Origin: Streptococcus vestibularis ATCC 49124
GTDB taxonomy: Bacteria; Bacillota; Bacilli; Lactobacillales; Streptococcaceae
Assembly (NCBI RefSeq): GCF_000188295.1
Contig: NZ_GL831112.1
Location: 494,010 to 558,009 of the forward strand
Direction: 5' to 3'
DNA length: 64,000 bases
Positions 8,517-17,708 of the stretch are shown here, piece by piece; the first letter of the stretch is position 1, and each line of letters begins with the position of its first letter. The position numbers and the translations under genes are program-made. The notes beneath the pieces were generated by a model. It made no database searches, was not told where the DNA came from, and saw only the letters and a list, made by a program, of their open reading frames with translations.

Positions 8517-9233
8517 ATGAGAGTTTTAATGATAATCCCTGCCTACAATGAGGAGGAAAGTATTTTCGATACGGTAACGAGTATTTTGAATTACCGCAAG
8601 AAAGTTGATTTTGATTTGGACTATGTTGTTATCAATGATGGATCAACAGATAAGACAAAACAAATTCTGGAAGATAATCATTTTAATGCGGTTAATCTCG
8701 TGATGAATCTTGGGATTGGCGGTGCGGTTCAAACAGGCTACAAATATGCACTAGAGCATGACTATGATGTAGCAGTTCAATTTGATGGAGATGGCCAGCA
8801 TGATATTGAATCCTTGTCAGATTTGCTAGAGCCAATTCGAAAAAATGAAGCAGACCTAGTTATTGGTTCTCGTTTTGTTGGTGATGTTAAGTCTGAATTT
8901 CAAACAACTTTTATGAGGCGCTTAGGAATTAGTGTTATTTCCAATCTTATCAAATGGACAACTGGACAAAGAGTCTTAGATACAACTTCGGGTTACCGTT
9001 TGGCTGATAAAGCTGTTATTAAACAGTTCGCTAAGCGTTATCCAATCAAGTATCCAGAACCAGAGACTATTGTTCATATTTTGAAACGTAAATATCGAGT
9101 TGTTGAGCAACCAGCGAATATGTTTGAACGTACTGGTGGCGTTTCTTCCATTACGCCAATTAAATCGATTCGATATATGCTTGAAGTATGTTCGTCGATT
9201 GTTATTGCAGCCTTTATGAAGGAGAGTGAATAA
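8517..9233 (+). CDS. GacI-like polyprenyl-phosphate glycosyltransferase (DPM1-type GT2)
   Basis: This is a soluble 238-residue GT2 with IIPAYNEEES at the start, INDGSTD, the QFDGDGQHD metal-binding site and a family-typical DTTSGYR segment. It resembles dolichol-phosphate mannose synthases and GacI, which makes GlcNAc-phosphate-undecaprenol for group A side chains. It is followed, with a one-base overlap, by a DUF2304 protein resembling GacJ, the known stimulating partner of GacI. The pairing strongly suggests synthesis of a lipid-phosphate sugar. Which sugar is not known. The ribosome-binding site is weak (AAAGAAAG). Confidence 0.85.
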   Translation: MRVLMIIPAYNEEESIFDTVTSILNYRKKVDFDLDYVVINDGSTDKTKQILEDNHFNAVNLVMNLGIGGAVQTGYKYALEHDYDVAVQFDGDGQHDIESLSDLLEPIRKNEADLVIGSRFVGDVKSEFQTTFMRRLGISVISNLIKWTTGQRVLDTTSGYRLADKAVIKQFAKRYPIKYPEPETIVHILKRKYRVVEQPANMFERTGGVSSITPIKSIRYMLEVCSSIVIAAFMKESE

Positions 9234-9586
9234 TGTCAGTTTTATCTATTGTGATGTTGGTAGCTTCCATCTTTTTCCTTTATCTAGTCATTAGAAATAT
9301 TAATAAGAATAATATTTTATTTGAACAGGCCTTCATGTGGATCGTCATCAGTCTGGTTATGATTGTTATTTCCCTTTTTGATGTTATTCCGGTATATTTT
9401 GCAGGATTACTTGGATTTGAACTGACTTCGAATTTTTTGCTGTCGCTTGCTATCTTTTTCTTATTGGTCATCGCTTTCCTACAAACCATGACTTTGTCGA
9501 AACAAAAAGAGCAGATAAAGCATTTGGTTCAGGAATTATCTATTCTCAAAAGTCATGTAGAAGAGAAAGAGGAAAAGAATGAATGA
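9233..9586 (+). CDS. GacJ-like small membrane protein (DUF2304)
   Basis: The 117-residue protein has three predicted membrane helices in the first ~85 residues and then a charged coiled tail ending EEKEEKNE. DUF2304 proteins occur next to DPM1-type glycosyltransferases. In group A Streptococcus GacJ (about 113 residues) binds GacI and raises its activity. The start overlaps the end of the GT2 gene and the end overlaps the next gene by 8 nt, so the three are tightly coupled. Function is inferred from family and position. Confidence 0.8.
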   Translation: MSVLSIVMLVASIFFLYLVIRNINKNNILFEQAFMWIVISLVMIVISLFDVIPVYFAGLLGFELTSNFLLSLAIFFLLVIAFLQTMTLSKQKEQIKHLVQELSILKSHVEEKEEKNE

Positions 9587-10355
9587 TAATCATACTTGGG
9601 TAATTTGCGCTTATGGAGAAAGTGATTATCTTGAAGCCTGTATTCAATCTTTGAAAAATCAAACTCTTTATTCTCAAATTATCTGTTATAGTTCAACGCC
9701 ACTTGATTCGATTAAGGAACTTTGCCAGCGTTATGATATCCCATTTTATACGAAACAAGGTGGGGGGATTGGTAAGGATTGGAATAATGCCATTTCTTTT
9801 GTAGGAACAAAATATGCTACTATCGCCCATCAGGATGACTATTATGAGCCAAGATATGCAGAAAAAGTATTGGCCAAGATGGATAAGTATAGTGATGTCC
9901 TAATTGGATATTCTGATTATTTTGAAGAAAAAAACGGTCTTAAGATTTCTGCAAATACAAATCTCAAGATTAAAACTTTGATGCTGAAGACAATGAATCT
10001 TTTTCCTAGTAGTCATTTTTGGCGTAACCGCGTAATGGCTTTTGGTAATCCAATTTGTTGTCCAGCTGTCACCTATAACCTTGAAAAATTGAAGAATTTC
10101 TATTTTGATGAGGGAATGAAGGTTAGTCTTGACTGGTATGCTTGGTATAAGATTAGTGAATACAAGGGACGTTTTGTTTATGTGTCAGATAAGCTAATGT
10201 GTCACCGAATTCATGAGGAATCTGAGACTTCTAAGACAATTGCTGATAATACTCGTAGTAAAGAAGATTTGTATATGTACCAACTCTTTTGGCCAAAATG
10301 GATAGCAAATATCCTTATGAAACAATATGTAAAGAGTCAGAAGACGAATAATTGA
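9579..10355 (+). CDS. GT2-family glycosyltransferase
   Basis: The 258-residue protein has a GT-A fold pattern. WVICAYGESDYLEACIQSLKNQ is at the N-terminus, HQDDYYEPRY forms the acidic metal site, and an SLDWYAWYKI acceptor-side motif is followed by HRIHEESET near the C-terminus. No membrane span is seen. It is the last gene of the module before a terminator and the rgpA promoter. It probably adds a side-chain sugar to the rhamnan or to a lipid intermediate. Specificity cannot be predicted. Confidence 0.8.
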   Translation: MNDNHTWVICAYGESDYLEACIQSLKNQTLYSQIICYSSTPLDSIKELCQRYDIPFYTKQGGGIGKDWNNAISFVGTKYATIAHQDDYYEPRYAEKVLAKMDKYSDVLIGYSDYFEEKNGLKISANTNLKIKTLMLKTMNLFPSSHFWRNRVMAFGNPICCPAVTYNLEKLKNFYFDEGMKVSLDWYAWYKISEYKGRFVYVSDKLMCHRIHEESETSKTIADNTRSKEDLYMYQLFWPKWIANILMKQYVKSQKTNN

Positions 10356-10378
10356 TTTGTTTTTATATTCATAGCAAT

Positions 10379-10405
10379 AGCGACTTGAACAGTCGTTTTT
10401 CTTTT
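10379..10405 (+). terminator. Terminator after the side-chain module
   Basis: A short stem (CGACT/AGTCG with flanking weak pairs) is followed by TTTTTCTTTTT. Strength is probably moderate. Confidence 0.6.
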
Positions 10406-10430
10406 TGTATTAGGCAAAAAGCCCAGAAAA

Positions 10431-10439
10431 TGGTATAAT
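10431..10439 (+). promoter_or_regulatory. Extended -10 promoter of rgpA-F
   Basis: TGG followed by TATAAT forms an extended -10 element 34 nt before rgpA. The -35 is poor. With the terminator just upstream this makes rgpA-F an independent unit. Confidence 0.6.
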
Positions 10440-10473
10440 TGAACGGATTGTAGTTTGTTAGAAAGGGAATAAT

Positions 10474-11622
10474 ATGCAACACGTTTTTATTATCGGAAGT
10501 CGTGGACTTCCGGCTCAATATGGTGGTTTCGAGACCTTCGTGGACCAATTGGTCTCCAATCGAGTATCACCGAATATCAAGTACCATGTTGCTTGCCTTT
10601 CTAATGATCAAGCTTACTATCATTTTGACTACAAGGGTGTAGATTGTTTTACGATTAAAGCGCCCAAACTTGGGCCTGCGCGGGTCATTGCCTATGATAT
10701 GATAGCCATCAATTATGCCTTGAAGGTCATTAAGAAACAAGGAATTGAAAAACCTATTTTTTATATTTTGGGTAATACCATCGGGGCCTTTGTGGCGCCT
10801 TTTGCGAGAAAAATTCATAAAATTGGTGGTCAATTCTATATTAATCCTGATGGACTGGAGTGGAAACGGGCCAAGTGGGCAAAGCCAATTCAAGCCTATC
10901 TCAAGTATTCTGAAAAGGTCATGACGCATCATGCTGACTTGGTAATTTCTGATAATCCTGGAATTGAGTCCTATATCCAGGAAGTCTATCCTTGGTCTAA
11001 AACGACCTATATTGCTTATGGGACTGACTTATCTCCAACAAGTTTGGCTAGTCAGGATAGCAAGGTTAGAGAACTTTATCAAAAGTGGCAGATACAGGAA
11101 AAAAACTATTACCTGATTTTGGGACGTTTTGTTCCAGAAAATAATTACGAGACCGCTATTCGTGAATTTATGGGTTCTTCGACCAAGCGAGATTTGGTGA
11201 TTATTTGTAACCATGAAGGTAATCCCTATTTTGAAGAACTTCGCTCTCGGACTGGATTTGATCAGGACCCACGCGTCAAGTTTGTAGGAACAGTCTATGA
11301 TCAAGACCTTTTGAAGTATATCCGTAAAGAAGCCTTTGCCTATATCCATGGTCATGAAGTGGGTGGGACCAATCCAGGCCTCCTAGAGGCTCTTGCTCAG
11401 ACGGATCTCAATTTGGTCCTAGGAGTCTCCTTTAATCAAACAGTCGCAAAGGACACGGCTCAATATTGGACCAAAGAAACTGGAAATTTGGCACATTTGA
11501 TTAATCAAGTCGATTCTTTAGAAGATGCATCTGAATGGGGCCAACTAGCCAAAGCCAATATGAAGCAAAACTTTACCTGGGAAAAAATTGTAGGTGAGTA
11601 CGAGGAATTATTCTTATTATGA
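10474..11622 (+). CDS. rgpA: Rhamnosyltransferase RgpA (GT4)
   Basis: RgpA belongs to the GacB/RgpA family, which places the first L-rhamnose on the lipid-linked sugar that primes rhamnan synthesis. The 382-residue protein has the family N-terminus FIIGSRGLPAQYGGFETFVD and a C-terminal Rossmann lobe with LGRFVPENNYE. The HGHEVGGTNPGLLEAL donor-binding motif is typical of this GT4 group. The next gene starts inside its stop (ATGA). The acceptor would be a GlcNAc-linked polyprenyl pyrophosphate made by an enzyme outside this window. Confidence 0.93.
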   Translation: MQHVFIIGSRGLPAQYGGFETFVDQLVSNRVSPNIKYHVACLSNDQAYYHFDYKGVDCFTIKAPKLGPARVIAYDMIAINYALKVIKKQGIEKPIFYILGNTIGAFVAPFARKIHKIGGQFYINPDGLEWKRAKWAKPIQAYLKYSEKVMTHHADLVISDNPGIESYIQEVYPWSKTTYIAYGTDLSPTSLASQDSKVRELYQKWQIQEKNYYLILGRFVPENNYETAIREFMGSSTKRDLVIICNHEGNPYFEELRSRTGFDQDPRVKFVGTVYDQDLLKYIRKEAFAYIHGHEVGGTNPGLLEALAQTDLNLVLGVSFNQTVAKDTAQYWTKETGNLAHLINQVDSLEDASEWGQLAKANMKQNFTWEKIVGEYEELFLL

Positions 11623-12560
11623 AAGTAAATATCTTGTTGTCCACCTACAACGGTGAGCAGTATCTAAAAGAGCAGGTCAAAAGTATTCAAGACCAGACTT
11701 ATCAGGATTGGCAACTCTTGATCCGGGATGATGGTTCGACAGATGGTACAGTAGAGATTATTCAAGAGCTGGTTGCTCAGGATGAGCGCATTCGCTTTAT
11801 CAATCAAGGAGCCATCGAAAATCTCGGAGTTATCAAGAGTTTTCACACACTGTTAAAATATGAAAAGGCTGATCTTTATTGCTTTAGTGACCAAGATGAT
11901 GTCTGGCTTCCTGAAAAAATTGCCCTACAAGTGGAAGAAGCAGAGAAACATCCGCAAAAGGAGCCTTTATTGGTCTACACAGATTTAAAAGTGGTTGATG
12001 AAAACTTAAATGTTAAGCATGAGAGTATGATTCGCACCCAGTCTGATCATGCCAATACAGAACTCATTCAAGAGCTGACAGAAAATACGGTAACTGGCGG
12101 AGTAGCTATGATTAACCATACGCTGGCTGAATTATGGACAGGTCAAGAAAATCATGCGCTTCTCATGCATGATTGGTACCTGGCCTTGTTGGCAGCTGCT
12201 TTTGGGAAGCTCATCTATGTCGATCAACCAACAGAATTGTACCGTCAGCACAGTAGCAATGTTCTGGGTGCTCGTACCCTTAGAAAACGGGTCAAAAATT
12301 GGGTTCGTCCCCATATTTTGTTTGCTAAGTATTGGAATCTCATCGAATCTAGTCAAGAACAAGCGAAAAATCTATTGGATCTGCCTGTCAGTCCCCAAAA
12401 TAAAGGAATTATTGAAAACTTTGTAACTATTATGGACGTCCCTTTAAAAGAACGTATGAGACGGATTCGTCAGTATGGTTATCGTAAGAACCGAGCCTTC
12501 CACACCTTTGTGTTTACCAGCTTGATTCTGACAAAGTTTGCATATCGAGGTAAAAAATAA
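11619..12560 (+). CDS. rgpB: Rhamnosyltransferase RgpB (GT2)
   Basis: This 313-residue GT2 rhamnosyltransferase extends the rhamnan backbone. Visible features are ILLSTYNGEQYLKEQV at the start, RDDGSTDGT, the acidic SDQDDVW motif near residue 90, and HDWYLAL with a basic C-terminal region. In S. mutans RgpB acts with RgpF to lay down alternating 1,2- and 1,3-linked rhamnose. It overlaps rgpA by 4 nt and rgpC by one base, so the genes are translated in series. Confidence 0.93.
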   Translation: MKVNILLSTYNGEQYLKEQVKSIQDQTYQDWQLLIRDDGSTDGTVEIIQELVAQDERIRFINQGAIENLGVIKSFHTLLKYEKADLYCFSDQDDVWLPEKIALQVEEAEKHPQKEPLLVYTDLKVVDENLNVKHESMIRTQSDHANTELIQELTENTVTGGVAMINHTLAELWTGQENHALLMHDWYLALLAAAFGKLIYVDQPTELYRQHSSNVLGARTLRKRVKNWVRPHILFAKYWNLIESSQEQAKNLLDLPVSPQNKGIIENFVTIMDVPLKERMRRIRQYGYRKNRAFHTFVFTSLILTKFAYRGKK

Positions 12561-13366
12561 TGTTTGACGTTTTTAGTCAGAAAAATCGAATTTTATTACG
12601 AGAATTAATTAAAACAGACTTTAAATTACGCTACCAAGGATCAGCGATTGGTTATCTTTGGTCGATTTTAAAACCCTTGATGACTTTCACAATCATGTAT
12701 ATTGTCTTCATCCGATTCTTACGCTTGGGTGGAGATGTGCCCCATTTCCCAGTTGCCCTCTTGTTGGCCAATGTAGTCTGGGGCTTCTTCTCAGAAGCAA
12801 CATCTATGGGGATGGTTTCGATTGTTAGTCGAGGCGACCTGTTGCGCAAGTTGAACTTCTCCAAACATATCATTGTCTTATCTGCGATTTCAGGAGCAGC
12901 GATTAACTTTGTCATTAACCTTGTAGTGGTCTTGATTTTCTCATTCTTTAATGGGGTGACATTCTCTTGGACAGCTTTGATGGTTATTCCGTTATTCTTT
13001 GAGTTATTCTTGATAGCGACAGGATGCGCTTTGATTTTAGCGACTTTTTTTGTTCGTTTCCGTGACCTAGGTCAAGTCTGGGAAGTACTTTTGCAAGCCG
13101 GCTTGTATGCGACGCCAATTATCTACCCGATTACCTTTATTGCAGACCGCAATCCATGGGCGGCTAAGTTGGTCATGATGAATCCATTGGCTCAGATTAT
13201 TCAAGATATGCGTTATTTCTTGATTGATAAAGCTAACACCCCAGTATGGCTTTTGGTGCAGAATAAGTATTTGGTTCTGATTCCTTATGTCTTGCCAATT
13301 CTTATTTTTGTTGCTGGCTTTGCTTACTTTAACAAACATGCTAAGAAATTTGCGGAGATTCTCTAA
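12560..13366 (+). CDS. rgpC: Polysaccharide ABC transporter permease RgpC
   Basis: This 268-residue ABC-2 type permease (Wzm/TagG family) has six predicted membrane helices. It exports the finished lipid-linked rhamnan with RgpD. The cytoplasmic N-terminus FKLRYQGSAIGYLWSILKP is characteristic of the family. The start shares a base with the rgpB stop, and the stop shares bases with the rgpD start. A complete transporter implies ABC-dependent export of the backbone, separate from the Wzx-like flippase at 6170. Confidence 0.94.
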   Translation: MFDVFSQKNRILLRELIKTDFKLRYQGSAIGYLWSILKPLMTFTIMYIVFIRFLRLGGDVPHFPVALLLANVVWGFFSEATSMGMVSIVSRGDLLRKLNFSKHIIVLSAISGAAINFVINLVVVLIFSFFNGVTFSWTALMVIPLFFELFLIATGCALILATFFVRFRDLGQVWEVLLQAGLYATPIIYPITFIADRNPWAAKLVMMNPLAQIIQDMRYFLIDKANTPVWLLVQNKYLVLIPYVLPILIFVAGFAYFNKHAKKFAEIL

Positions 13367-14589
13367 TGACAGATAAACAAATTGCAGTAAAAGTAGACCA
13401 TGTTAGCAAGTACTTTAAGTTGCCAACAGAGGCTACTAACAGTCTCCGAACTACCTTGGTTAATCGCTTCAAAGGAATTAAAGGTTACAAAGAACAACAC
13501 GTTCTGAATGATATTTCTTTCGAAGTAGAAAAAGGAGATTTTTTTGGGATTCTAGGAAGAAATGGTTCTGGGAAATCGACCCTCTTGAAAATTATTTCTG
13601 AAATTTATGTTCCTGAGAAAGGTTCTGTTACCATCGATGGGAAACTGGTGTCTTTTATCGAGCTTGGTGTGGGCTTTAACCCAGAACTGACAGGTCGTGA
13701 AAATGTCTACATGAATGGAGCTATGCTGGGCTTCTCAACAGCTGAAATTGATGCCATGTATGATGACATCGTAGACTTTGCTGAGTTGCATGAATTCATG
13801 AACCAAAAACTTAAGAACTACTCATCAGGTATGCAGGTTCGCCTAGCCTTTTCGGTTGCGATTAAGGCACAAGGTGATATCTTGATTTTGGATGAGGTTC
13901 TTGCGGTAGGGGATGAGGCTTTCCAGCGCAAGTGTAACGATTACTTCCAAGAACGAAAGAAATCAGGGAAAACCACCATCCTGGTTACCCATGATATGGG
14001 AGCCGTCAAGAAATATTGTAACAAGGCTGTTTTGATTGAAAATGGTTTGGTGAAGGCTTTAGGAAGTCCGGAAAATGTTGCCAATCAGTATAGTTTTGAT
14101 AATACAGCTCCTTTACAACAGGGAGGAGAGACTAGTGGGATTGCTAAGTCAAACCAGGAGGAAAAAGTCTTGGTTGAAAACTTTCAGCTTCAGTTATTAA
14201 GTTCGAACAAGTTACGTCCACAAGATCCCATTCAGTTCCAGATTGATTTTGATGTTCGTGAAGATATTCAAACCTATATTGCTCTGTCTTTAACGGATAT
14301 CGATCGGAACATTTGGATTTATAATGATAATTCTATGGATCGACTTATGAGTGGGGCTGGACATAAAACGGTGTACTACTCTTGTTCACTTTCAACTGTG
14401 AATGACTTGAAAATGAAATTAGAAGTGACAGTACGGGATGCTGAAGGGCAAATGTTGGCTTTTTCAGATGCTACCCAAACTCCACTAATCTTTATCAATC
14501 GAGATGATATAGATTTAGATGATAAATCAGCAATGGATTCAGCAAGTGGCTTAATCCAACGTAATGGAACATGGTCAATAACTGACTAG
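13366..14589 (+). CDS. rgpD: Polysaccharide ABC transporter ATPase RgpD with C-terminal Wzt-like domain
   Basis: The ATPase domain (about 1-245) has the Walker A GRNGSGKST (residues 64-72), the ABC signature YSSGMQVRLA and Walker B ILILDEVLAVGD. A second domain (about 265-390) is a beta-rich Wzt-C type module beginning VLVENFQLQLL. In Wzt systems such a domain recognises the glycan before export. At 407 residues it matches RgpD proteins that carry this extension. A short gap and GAGGAAG site lead to rgpE. Glycan recognition by the C-terminal domain is inferred from the family. Confidence 0.93.
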   Translation: MTDKQIAVKVDHVSKYFKLPTEATNSLRTTLVNRFKGIKGYKEQHVLNDISFEVEKGDFFGILGRNGSGKSTLLKIISEIYVPEKGSVTIDGKLVSFIELGVGFNPELTGRENVYMNGAMLGFSTAEIDAMYDDIVDFAELHEFMNQKLKNYSSGMQVRLAFSVAIKAQGDILILDEVLAVGDEAFQRKCNDYFQERKKSGKTTILVTHDMGAVKKYCNKAVLIENGLVKALGSPENVANQYSFDNTAPLQQGGETSGIAKSNQEEKVLVENFQLQLLSSNKLRPQDPIQFQIDFDVREDIQTYIALSLTDIDRNIWIYNDNSMDRLMSGAGHKTVYYSCSLSTVNDLKMKLEVTVRDAEGQMLAFSDATQTPLIFINRDDIDLDDKSAMDSASGLIQRNGTWSITD

Positions 14590-14601
14590 ACTGAGGAAGA
14601 T

Positions 14602-15951
14602 ATGGAAACGACGCCTTTTGTTTCGATTATTTGTACAGTTTTTAATAAAGAACCCTGGCTAAAGAAGACGATTGATAGCTTCTTAGTACAACAAACAGAG
14701 TTTGCTTTTGAGATTATCTTGGTGGATGATGCCTCAAGCGATGGTTCTCGTCACATCATTCAGGACTATCAAGCTAACTATCCTAATTTGATTCGTACCT
14801 TTTATCACGAAGAGAATCAGGGGATTGCTAAAACCTGGGTCACTATCTGTAAGGAAGCGCAGGGACAGTATATTGCTCGCTGTGACGGAGATGATTTTTG
14901 GTTAGATCCTTTAAAACTTCAGAAACAGGTTGACTTATTAGAAAGTAAGCCTGATTGTAAATGGTCCAATACAGATTTTGATATTTATGATGAACAAGGG
15001 ACTCTCGTTTCTAAGGCTGGCTTTGCGAATCATACGATTCCATTAGCAGATACCTACGAAAAGATGCTTGCAACAAGAGGGTTTACCATGGCTTCTACAT
15101 GGCTAGTAGATAGAGAACTGATGTTAGAAGTCAATCAAGAGTTAGACTTAACAACATCAGATGATACTTTCAACCTCCAATTGGAGCTCTTTCAACGGAC
15201 TTCTTTAGCATATCTGGATGAAGCGACAGTTGCTTATACCATTAATCAAGGATCGGATTCTCGTCCTACTGATTTAAAAAAATTAGAACGACGTTTTCAT
15301 AATTTGTTGAAAACACAACTTGAGTATCTTGATAAATATCCAAATGCCGATTATAAAGAGATGACGAAGATCCTTTTAGATCGTAATAATACTTATGAGA
15401 TCCGTCTTTCCAAACCAATGGATTCTCTTTCACACATCGGAATGGAGTCTGTTACAATTTATTTTGGAGATGAAAAAAATACCTATTCGGAAGATCGTGT
15501 CCTGACTAAACTTCTTCAAAAAGAAGATAGTCTGACAATCGAAATTCCGAAGGAAACCTCCACTGTTCGAGTTGATCTTTCGGAATGTCCTAGTTATTAC
15601 TCTGATGTTGAATTGAAAGATTCGTCAGGCAAAGTTTGCTCAGCTGTTTATAGTAATGGTGTTGTTGTTGATCATTTGTATTTGTTTAGCGAACCGGATC
15701 CTCAGTTGATTTATGAAGTTGAAGAAGAGGGTGTGTATCAACTGAGCTATAAAATGATTTCTATAGATAATCCTTCTGCACCGGATTATATTGGAAAGGT
15801 TTTTGCTGCCGAAATGTTAGATTGTCAAAATAGTTTGAAAAATCTTGAGGCAGAGTTACAAGCTACAAAAGAAGCATATAGTACAGTCATTCATTCACGT
15901 CGTTGGACCATCCCCACAAAAATCTTGAAATTCTTAAGAATAAGGAAATAG
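14602..15951 (+). CDS. rgpE: Glycosyltransferase RgpE (GT2)
   Basis: The N-terminal GT2 domain (about 1-240) has SIICTVFNKEPWLKKTIDSF, VDDASSDGS and the CDGDDFW metal motif. A C-terminal half of about 200 residues lacks a clear catalytic motif and ends in a short helical, basic tail. In S. mutans RgpE takes part in glucose side-chain formation; other family members act on the rhamnan itself. At 449 residues it is complete. Position between rgpD and rgpF fixes the identity. The sugar it transfers here is not proven. Confidence 0.85.
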   Translation: METTPFVSIICTVFNKEPWLKKTIDSFLVQQTEFAFEIILVDDASSDGSRHIIQDYQANYPNLIRTFYHEENQGIAKTWVTICKEAQGQYIARCDGDDFWLDPLKLQKQVDLLESKPDCKWSNTDFDIYDEQGTLVSKAGFANHTIPLADTYEKMLATRGFTMASTWLVDRELMLEVNQELDLTTSDDTFNLQLELFQRTSLAYLDEATVAYTINQGSDSRPTDLKKLERRFHNLLKTQLEYLDKYPNADYKEMTKILLDRNNTYEIRLSKPMDSLSHIGMESVTIYFGDEKNTYSEDRVLTKLLQKEDSLTIEIPKETSTVRVDLSECPSYYSDVELKDSSGKVCSAVYSNGVVVDHLYLFSEPDPQLIYEVEEEGVYQLSYKMISIDNPSAPDYIGKVFAAEMLDCQNSLKNLEAELQATKEAYSTVIHSRRWTIPTKILKFLRIRK

Positions 15952-15952
15952 T

Positions 15953-17698
15953 ATGCAACGTTTACTTTTATATGTTCACTTCAATAAATTTAGCTTTATT
16001 AGTGGACATGTTCTCTATCAATTGGAAAAAATCCGTCCCTTGTATTCTCGGGTGGTCTTTATCTCCAATAGTCAACTTTCAGAAGATGTGAAGGATAGTT
16101 TGTCTTCTCAAAATCTAGTAGATGATATTCTGGAGCGTCAAAATATCGGATTTGACTTTGCTGCTTGGCGAGATGGGATGAAGGTGGTCGGCTTTGATCA
16201 ACTAGCTAACTTTGATTCTGTCACCCTCATGAATGATACCTGTTTTGGACCTCTTTGGGATCTAAAACCAATTTATCAGCAGTTTGAAAATGATGACGAA
16301 GTGGATTTCTGGGGGATGACCAATTATCGGAAAGACAAGGATTTTAACGAGCATATTCAGAGTTATTATCTCAGTTTTAAAAAACAGGTGCTAACATCGA
16401 GCGCCTTTCATGAATTTTGGCAGGGTGTTCAAGACTTCACCAATGTTCAAAATGTGATTGATCACTACGAGACCAAGGTCACAACGAACTTCTTGAATGC
16501 TGGTTTTCGCTATAAAACTGTTTTTGATACTATCCATGAAGACACAACAGGAATGCTCTATCCAGACTTTTCTTACTACAATCCTACAGCGATTCTAAAT
16601 CATAAGGTTCCTTTCATCAAAGTCAAAACTATTGCAAACAATGAAGGAATTATGCCTTACATTTTTGACGAATTGGAACGTATATCGGACTATCCATTAG
16701 ATTTGATTCTCAACCACATGTCTATGATTGATCGTCCGGACTATCCGTATTTGTTATCGCATAAGTACTTGAAAGGCCAAGAATTGGTAGAGAATTTCGA
16801 TAGAAAAGTTGCGGTTCATCTCCATGTCTTTTATGTGGATCTTTTGGAAGAATTTCTAGATGCTTTCCAAGCTTTTCATTTCATCTATGACTTATGGATT
16901 ACGACAGATGTAGAAGAAAAGAAGCAGGCTATTGAGAAAATTCTTTCTAATCGAGTACAAGATGCCACGGTTGTGGTGACTGGAAACATTGGACGAGATG
17001 TGTTGCCAATGTTGCTCCTAAAAGAGCAACTCTCGCGCTATGATTATGTAGGTCATTTCCATACCAAGAAATCCAAAGAAGCAGATTTCTGGGCAGGTGA
17101 ATCCTGGCGAAAAGAATTGATCGAGATGCTGGTCAAACCAGCAGATCTAATCCTTGCCAATATGGAGGCCAATCCAAAAGTCGGAATCACTATCGCAGAT
17201 ATTCCAACCTTCTTCCGTTATAATCGAATAGTAGTTGCCTGGAATGAGGCCCTCATTTCACCAGAGATGAACAAGCTCTGGCAACGGATGGGAGCGACCA
17301 AGACAATTGATTTCAAGAGTCTCAATACCTTTGTCATGAGTTATGGGACTTTTGTTTGGTTTAAATATGATGCTCTAAAACCTTTGTTTGATTTGAACCT
17401 GACAGCAGCAGATGTTCCAGCTGAACCTCTTCCTCAAAATTCGATATTGCATGCGATTGAACGTTTGTTGATCTACATTGCCTGGGATCAAAAGTATGAT
17501 TTTAGAATCTCTCAAAACCCGCATGTTTTAACCCCATTTATCGATAATAAGCAGTTGAACAATCGTGAAGATCTCCAACCGCATACCTTCGTGGACTTTA
17601 ATCAAATCGGTGGGATTAAAGGTGCCTTGAAGTATATCGTGATCGGTCCAGCAAGAGCTGTGAAATATATTCTCAAAAGGCTATTGATTAGAAAGTAG
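15953..17698 (+). CDS. rgpF: Rhamnan synthesis protein RgpF
   Basis: This 581-residue protein of the RgpF family (PF05045) completes the alpha-rhamnan backbone with RgpB. Two related halves are visible. The first has NIGFDFAAWRDGM and NDTCFGPLWDL; the second has NIGRDVLPMLLL and YVGHFHTKKS, all hallmark segments. A GGAAATAGT site at the rgpE stop precedes the ATG. It is the last conserved core gene; the DUF2142 gene after it is part of the strain-variable end. Confidence 0.94.
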   Translation: MQRLLLYVHFNKFSFISGHVLYQLEKIRPLYSRVVFISNSQLSEDVKDSLSSQNLVDDILERQNIGFDFAAWRDGMKVVGFDQLANFDSVTLMNDTCFGPLWDLKPIYQQFENDDEVDFWGMTNYRKDKDFNEHIQSYYLSFKKQVLTSSAFHEFWQGVQDFTNVQNVIDHYETKVTTNFLNAGFRYKTVFDTIHEDTTGMLYPDFSYYNPTAILNHKVPFIKVKTIANNEGIMPYIFDELERISDYPLDLILNHMSMIDRPDYPYLLSHKYLKGQELVENFDRKVAVHLHVFYVDLLEEFLDAFQAFHFIYDLWITTDVEEKKQAIEKILSNRVQDATVVVTGNIGRDVLPMLLLKEQLSRYDYVGHFHTKKSKEADFWAGESWRKELIEMLVKPADLILANMEANPKVGITIADIPTFFRYNRIVVAWNEALISPEMNKLWQRMGATKTIDFKSLNTFVMSYGTFVWFKYDALKPLFDLNLTAADVPAEPLPQNSILHAIERLLIYIAWDQKYDFRISQNPHVLTPFIDNKQLNNREDLQPHTFVDFNQIGGIKGALKYIVIGPARAVKYILKRLLIRK

Positions 17699-17708
17699 TG
17701 TATGTATT

